Assembly: GCF_902806445.1 (NCBI RefSeq)
Contig: NZ_LR760298.1
Coordinates: 2,032,750 to 2,096,749 of the forward strand
Origin: Listeria sp. PSOL-1
GTDB taxonomy: Bacteria > Bacillota > Bacilli > Lactobacillales > Listeriaceae
Direction: 5' to 3'
DNA: 64,000 nt
In this document: piece after piece, positions 58,533 through 64,000 of the stretch
How positions within the stretch are numbered: the first letter of the stretch is position 1
Layout of the letters: the number at the start of each line of letters is the position of its first letter
Translations under genes and position numbers: made by a program
The notes under the pieces: generated by a model
Database searches by the model: none
What the model saw: the letters and a program-made list of their open reading frames with translations, nothing else
Told to the model about the DNA's origin: nothing

Positions 58533-59522
58533 ATGCTTGAAATTGGTGATGTATCGATCAAAAATCGTGTCGTAGTTGCACCAATGGCAGGGATTTCAAA
58601 TTCTGCATTCCGTTTAACAGTGAAAGAATTTGGCGCAGGCCTTGTTTGCTGTGAAATGATTAGTGATAAAGGGATTGCTTACCGTAATACAAAGACGCTT
58701 GATATGCTTTATATAGATGAAAAAGAAAAACCACTAAGCTTACAAATCTTTGGTGGTGAAAAAGAAACATTAGTTGGTGCGGCAAAATTTGTTGCTGAGA
58801 ACACAACAGCTGACATCATTGATATCAATATGGGATGCCCAGTAAATAAAGTGATAAAGTGTGAAGCTGGCGCAAAATGGCTACTTGATCCAAACAAAGT
58901 ACATGATATGGTTTCGGCTGTTGTTGCAAGTACTGATAAACCTGTAACGGTGAAAATGCGTATAGGCTGGGACGATGATCATGTTTTTGCTGTCGAAAAT
59001 GCTCTTGCAGCAGAAAGTGCAGGTGCTAAAGCGATCGCTATGCATGGCCGTACCCGTGTGCAAATGTATGAAGGAAAAGCTAATTGGGAAATTTTAAGAG
59101 ATGTAAAAAAAGCATTAAGGATTCCATTTATCGGAAATGGTGATGTAAAAACACCAGAAGATGCAAGACGAATGTTGGAGGAAACAGGTGCTGATTTCGT
59201 TATGATTGGTCGTGCTGCGCTTGGAAACCCTTGGATGATTTATCGTACAGTAAAATATCTGGAAACAGGAGAGCTTGTGACAGAACCTAATCCTCGTGAA
59301 AAAATAGCGACAGCCTTGCTACATTTAGATCGACTTATCGCTTTAAAAGGCGAAAATATTGCGGTTCGTGAATTCAGACAACATGCAGCTTATTACTTGA
59401 AAGGCGCCAAAGGAAGCACTCGCGCGAAAGTAGCTGTCAATCAAGCCACTAAACGCGAAGAAATGGCACAAATCTTACTTGATTTTGTTCAAGAATATGA
59501 AGAGAAAAACCTTGTGAAATAA
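58533..59522 (+). CDS. dusB: tRNA-dihydrouridine synthase (DusB family)
   Basis: 329 residues, an FMN-dependent TIM-barrel enzyme with a C-terminal helical domain. VVVAPMAGISNSAFR (near 13), IDINMGCPVNKV with the catalytic Cys near 100, KMRIGWDD, AMHGRTRVQMY and IGNGDVKTPEDA are Dus motifs. It reduces uridines in the tRNA D-arm. Placing it after the folate genes and before lysS is standard in Bacilli. A strong terminator follows. Confidence 0.95.
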   Translation: MLEIGDVSIKNRVVVAPMAGISNSAFRLTVKEFGAGLVCCEMISDKGIAYRNTKTLDMLYIDEKEKPLSLQIFGGEKETLVGAAKFVAENTTADIIDINMGCPVNKVIKCEAGAKWLLDPNKVHDMVSAVVASTDKPVTVKMRIGWDDDHVFAVENALAAESAGAKAIAMHGRTRVQMYEGKANWEILRDVKKALRIPFIGNGDVKTPEDARRMLEETGADFVMIGRAALGNPWMIYRTVKYLETGELVTEPNPREKIATALLHLDRLIALKGENIAVREFRQHAAYYLKGAKGSTRAKVAVNQATKREEMAQILLDFVQEYEEKNLVK

Positions 59523-59530
59523 ACGATATC

Positions 59531-59563
59531 AAGTTACCTATTTAAAGATAGGTAACTTTTTTT
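59531..59563 (+). terminator. dusB terminator
   Basis: AGTTACCTAT and ATAGGTAACT form a perfect stem and are followed by TTTTTT. Confidence 0.92.
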
Positions 59564-59576
59564 AATATTATACTAG

Positions 59577-61145
<1,569 letters not shown>

Positions 61146-61205
61146 TTAAATTGGAAAAAATGATAGATATTGAAGCAATTTTACCAAATGTTGCTCGTGT
61201 TTAAA

Positions 61206-61256
61206 TAAAAATAGAGAAAGATAACCACTAAAAAGGTTATCTTTCTCTATTTTTTT
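61206..61256 (+). terminator. lysS terminator (20 bp perfect stem)
   Basis: AAAATAGAGAAAGATAACC pairs with GGTTATCTTTCTCTATTTT around ACTAAAAA, with a T-run. Related hairpins recur at about 63020 and 63275. Confidence 0.95.
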
Positions 61257-61537
61257 GAAAACAGGATAGAAGACGATACAAAATGATTTGTTTTTGAATT
61301 TGGTTTGTCTCATGCTCAATGATTGAGAATTGTTATACTTTCGCCATACTTGAATAAATTATTAATGAAAGTTTTTGCATTGTACATTATTTTTATTGTT
61401 ATAATATGGGTGGTTACTCTAGAGTAATAGTACTTCATAGAGAACGTAGCAAAAAAGGTAGCACAATTAATTATGGTTGTTTATAAAGGGCCCTTATGAA
61501 CTTCGATAATCAAAAAGGAATTAGGGAGGCGTATTTT
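61257..61537 (+). promoter_or_regulatory. Promoter region of the ricin-like protein gene
   Basis: TTGCAT (61375-61380) and a TG-extended TATAAT (61400-61405) lie 19 bases apart. A second TG-extended -10 (TGTTATACT) lies near 61334. The leader is about 130 bases. Confidence 0.5.
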
Positions 61538-62944
61538 ATGTTTAAAAAAATAGGGATTTCATGTATATTGGCTGTTCTAGCTTTAAATTTAAACTTACCA
61601 ATTAATAATATCAAATCACAGGCTGTATCTCCAACATCAACGTCAGAAATCGATAATGATGTAATTGATCATGGAACGCTTGATGGCAAAGAATATCAAA
61701 TGCAATTAATTTATGATCGTACAAAAGTTATTGATGTTGTAAGGGAAACAAGAAGACCAGTCATATGGAGAGATCACAAAGGAAATAATCAGATATGGAC
61801 ATTTAAATATGATAAAGAAAAAGATGCTTACCAAATCTACGCTAACGATGGGAGTAATCAAGCCATTGCATGGGAAGGCAAAGGTGGTAGCCCTACTCGT
61901 GTCGTTTGTCCTCCTAATAAGCAATATGCTGCTTATTATTGGAAAGTAGAGAAAGCAAGTGATGGCTCCTATATTATCCGAAGCTACTCTGATCCTAACT
62001 TTGTGCTAAGTGTTCCTTCTTCCGATCAAGGAGCGAACCTTCAAGTTAGACAATTCCATGGCTACAAATCTTCTGAAATTGCAACTCAAAAATTTGAGCT
62101 TAGTGGATATGAATACTTTCCTGGAAGCAAAGAGATTAAAGAGCAAAACATTGATCACGGGACACTTGATGGTAAAGAGTATCAAATGCGATTGAGCTCT
62201 ACTAAAAAAACAATTGATGTTGAGTGGAGCACAAGACAAGTGTTGATATGGCAAAACCATAATGGCTCAAATCAAAAATGGAAGTTTGTATATGATAAAA
62301 GTAAAGAAGCTTACCAAATCTATACTAAAGATGGAACGAATCAAGTCATTGCATGGGATAAAAATGCTGGTTCTACTCGTGTCGTTTGTGCACCTAATAG
62401 AAAGTATGATGCTTATTATTGGAAAGTAGAAGATTTAGGCAACAATGAATATATTATTCGTAATTATGCCAACCCGCATGTTGTTTTAACTGTAGACCGA
62501 GGTGCAACCAAGGATGGTACAAAGATTAAGAACAGCGGTTTCTATGGATATGACAGTGATTATGATTCCCAGAAGTTTTTCCTAACACAAGATAAGTATT
62601 ATAAGAATGTAAGAAACTTTGAGTGTATAGGTATGAATAAAAATGGCTCTCCAATTTATAAATCTACGTCATATTATATAAACGGTTCTGGCCCGCATGC
62701 TGTACTACTTTATTTAGATTATAAAGTAGTATCATCGTATAAAGGTAAAAGTATATATAAAGTTTATGATGATAGAACAGGTAAGCTAATAGGCTCAGGT
62801 TACGGAGATCCTAACTGTTTTGTTATTGATAAGTATTTAGTGGGTGGATTATACGGCCCATTAAAGTATCATATAGAAATTGAAGGTGAAGAACCAGGCT
62901 TCGAACTAGCCAACATTTATTCTAATGTATATAGTTATTTATAA
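61538..62944 (+). CDS. Secreted protein with two tandem ricin-like (beta-trefoil) domains
   Basis: About 468 residues. A signal peptide (MFKKIGISCILAVLALNLN) is followed by two homologous units, about residues 44-190 and 206-355. Each begins IDHGTLDGKEYQM and contains a Q-x-W core (NNQIWTF, SNQKWKF), a second aromatic segment (AYYWKVE) and a Q-K-F end, as in ricin-B lectins. A C-terminal domain of about 105 residues (FECIGMNKNGSPIYKS to EIEGEEPGFELANIYS) matches no family I know. There is no cell-wall anchor. AGGGAGG eight bases before ATG 61538 decides the start. It could be a lectin, adhesin or toxin-like binding subunit. Confidence 0.8.
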   Translation: MFKKIGISCILAVLALNLNLPINNIKSQAVSPTSTSEIDNDVIDHGTLDGKEYQMQLIYDRTKVIDVVRETRRPVIWRDHKGNNQIWTFKYDKEKDAYQIYANDGSNQAIAWEGKGGSPTRVVCPPNKQYAAYYWKVEKASDGSYIIRSYSDPNFVLSVPSSDQGANLQVRQFHGYKSSEIATQKFELSGYEYFPGSKEIKEQNIDHGTLDGKEYQMRLSSTKKTIDVEWSTRQVLIWQNHNGSNQKWKFVYDKSKEAYQIYTKDGTNQVIAWDKNAGSTRVVCAPNRKYDAYYWKVEDLGNNEYIIRNYANPHVVLTVDRGATKDGTKIKNSGFYGYDSDYDSQKFFLTQDKYYKNVRNFECIGMNKNGSPIYKSTSYYINGSGPHAVLLYLDYKVVSSYKGKSIYKVYDDRTGKLIGSGYGDPNCFVIDKYLVGGLYGPLKYHIEIEGEEPGFELANIYSNVYSYL

Positions 62945-62950
62945 AAGTAA

Positions 62951-62975
62951 AGAGGGTTATTACACCCCTCTTCGT
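62951..62975 (+). terminator. Terminator-like hairpin after the ricin-like gene
   Basis: AAGAGGG and CCCTCTT pair around TTATTACAC; the tail is not T-rich. Confidence 0.45.
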
Positions 62976-63012
62976 GCTCAATTATTTGATTGAAATAGCA
63001 TATAGGTAAAAC

Positions 63013-63058
63013 CAGAGGAAGAAAACCACTAAAAAGGTTATCTTCCTCTATTTTTTGA
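63013..63058 (+). terminator. Second copy of the lysS-type terminator
   Basis: AGAGGAAGAAAACC pairs with GGTTATCTTCCTCT around ACTAAAAA, followed by ATTTTTT; same loop and tail as the lysS terminator. Confidence 0.8.
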
Positions 63059-63092
63059 ACAAAGGATGTTGATATTAAAATTGGTGCTTTAA

Positions 63093-63209
63093 TATATAGG
63101 TGATTTTAATGATAGCTTTAGCCTACCAATAGGGGAAACTTCATTTCATGTAGAAATTGAAGATGAAAACCCAGGTTTCGAACTAACCTATGGCAAAGCT
63201 AAATATTGA
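63093..63209 (+). pseudogene. Remnant of the 3' end of a ricin-like protein gene
   Basis: An open stretch without a start ends in FHVEIEDENPGFEL and a stop at 63207-63209. It matches YHIEIEGEEPGFEL at the C-terminus of the intact upstream protein. An in-frame TAA lies at 63090-63092. It is flanked by copies of the same terminator, so it looks like a decayed tandem duplicate of which only the last 40 codons are readable. Confidence 0.7.
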
Positions 63210-63276
63210 TCTATTTTCTTGCTTGAAAGAGTGAATGGATATTAGCGTATAGATTATAATTTCTATGCTTAAATAA

Positions 63277-63328
63277 AAAATGGAGAAGGAAAACCATTAA
63301 AAAGTTTTAGCTTTCTCCATTTTTTGAA
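63277..63328 (+). terminator. Third, diverged copy of the lysS-type terminator
   Basis: AAAATGGAGAAGG pairs with CTTTCTCCATTTT around a degenerate middle that keeps AACCATTAAAAAG; a T-run follows. Confidence 0.7.
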
Positions 63329-63686
63329 AAGAGAAACGTTATTTCTTAAAAATCTTAAGGTCTGGATCTATTCTTGAAATCTAGCTAGGCTTTCAGACGT
63401 GTAAAAGCAAGTCTACGAGAGGAGGATTTTAGTGTCACTATGGGGTATTGATCAATAAGTAAGCGATGTAAATTAAAGCATCTATGTTGGTTGAAAACAA
63501 CTCCTTTTTAGTGGAAAACTATAGCAGTATAAAGGAGTATTTAAGTTTTTTGAAAGAAGCTTGTTTTTTGCCTATTTTTTTATATATTAAGCTTGCAAAG
63601 CCTAGAGAAACATGATATATTTATAAACGTTCCAGTTGAACAGCTGCAAAAAAATAAAACTAAGAGGGATATTTTTGAGATTCTTC
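63329..63686. other. Non-coding region before the rRNA promoter
   Basis: No full gene is seen. A strong GAGGAGG (about 63419) precedes GTG at 63433, which opens only eight codons (VSLWGIDQ, then stop), possibly the broken start of a lost gene. The rest is AT-rich upstream DNA of the rRNA operon. Confidence 0.4.
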
Positions 63687-63715
63687 TTGACTTTATGAAA
63701 TAAGCGGTGTAAAAT
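63687..63715 (+). promoter_or_regulatory. rRNA operon promoter
   Basis: TTGACT (63687-63692), 17 bases, TAAAAT (63710-63715), about 215 bases before mature 16S. A boxA-like GATCTTTGAAAACTG lies near 63754-63768 in the leader, as in Bacillus rrn operons. Confidence 0.85.
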
Positions 63716-63930
63716 ATAAAAGTTGTCGCTGAACAAGCGAAATGAGAATGTTCGATCTTTGAAAACTGAACAAAAAAGAAGAAAAAGCGATGAAACGAAA
63801 TGTTTCACCCAAAATTCCTAGGATAGGAAACGAAAAGTCGTTTCCATCAAAAACGTTAGTAAAAATTTGCTAGCACCGTTTAACGAGTAAGGAAGCTTAT
63901 TCATACTTATGAATAAGTATTCAACATCAT

Positions 63931-64000
63931 TTTAATGAGAGTTTGATCCTGGCTCAGGACGAACGCTGGCGGCGTGCCTAATACATGCAAGTCGAACGAA
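63931..64000 (+). rRNA. rrs: 16S ribosomal RNA (5' end only)
   Basis: The universal 5' sequence AGAGTTTGATCCTGGCTCAG (63938-63957) followed by GACGAACGCTGGCGGCGTGC and the CATGCAAGTCGAACG helix marks the start of 16S rRNA. The gene continues beyond the right edge. The mature 5' end is placed seven bases before AGAGTTTG by analogy with E. coli numbering. Confidence 0.97.

Overview
The window is a low-GC Firmicute chromosome segment with the gene order of the Listeria origin-proximal region. The order is holB-ricT-yabA-rsmI, metS-tatD-yabE-rnmV-rsmA-veg-ispE-purR, tandem spoVG genes, glmU-prs, ldh, ctc-pth-mfd, divIC-yabR, a fused tilS/hpt gene, then ftsH-coaX-hslO-cysK-folPBK-dus-lysS and a 16S rRNA start. 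The tilS/hpt fusion, the two spoVG copies and LhrC-like small RNAs between cysK and folP point to Listeria. The PrfA virulence cluster, which lies between prs and ldh in L. monocytogenes, is absent. That suggests a species without LIPI-1, possibly from the sensu lato group; I cannot name the species from the sequence alone.

Region 1 (1-10.9 kb) is the 3' part of a Wzx/Wzy-type surface polysaccharide locus. It holds two GT4 glycosyltransferases (the first cut by the window edge), a polymerase, an O-acetyltransferase and a flippase. After a 544 bp gap come a 4,6-dehydratase, a UDP-sugar dehydrogenase, an aminotransferase and a PglC-like initiating phosphosugar transferase. Together these could make a nucleotide-linked amino-deoxyhexose and a hexuronate, load the first sugar on undecaprenyl phosphate, and assemble, acetylate, flip and polymerise the repeat unit.

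Region 2 (10.9-31.8 kb) is mostly conserved housekeeping: uracil-DNA glycosylase, clamp loader delta', RicT, YabA, tRNA/rRNA methyltransferases, MetRS, TatD, RNase M5, KsgA, Veg, IspE and PurR. Added to this are a secreted L-type lectin, an AbrB-type regulator, a GRP sugar permease and a MacAB-like exporter with an unusually small adaptor.

Region 3 (31.9-48.4 kb) holds a secreted alpha/beta hydrolase, two spoVG genes, a possible 38-residue membrane peptide, glmU-prs, then YbjQ, an APC permease and ldh on the minus strand. It continues with a SigB-type promoter before ctc, then pth, mfd, a lipid II flippase homologue, rqcP and divIC.

Region 4 (48.5-64 kb) holds yabR, tilS/hpt, ftsH, coaX, hslO, cysK, two LhrC-like sRNAs, the folate genes, dusB and lysS. 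Between lysS and the rRNA operon sit a secreted protein with two ricin-like repeats, a decayed copy of its 3' end, and three related terminators.

The most interesting non-coding signals are a family of imperfect palindromic intergenic repeats (near 22.4, 24.9, 27.9 and 53.5 kb), the LhrC pair, two nested hairpins (14.0 and 49.0 kb), and a long palindrome without a T-tract between pth and mfd.
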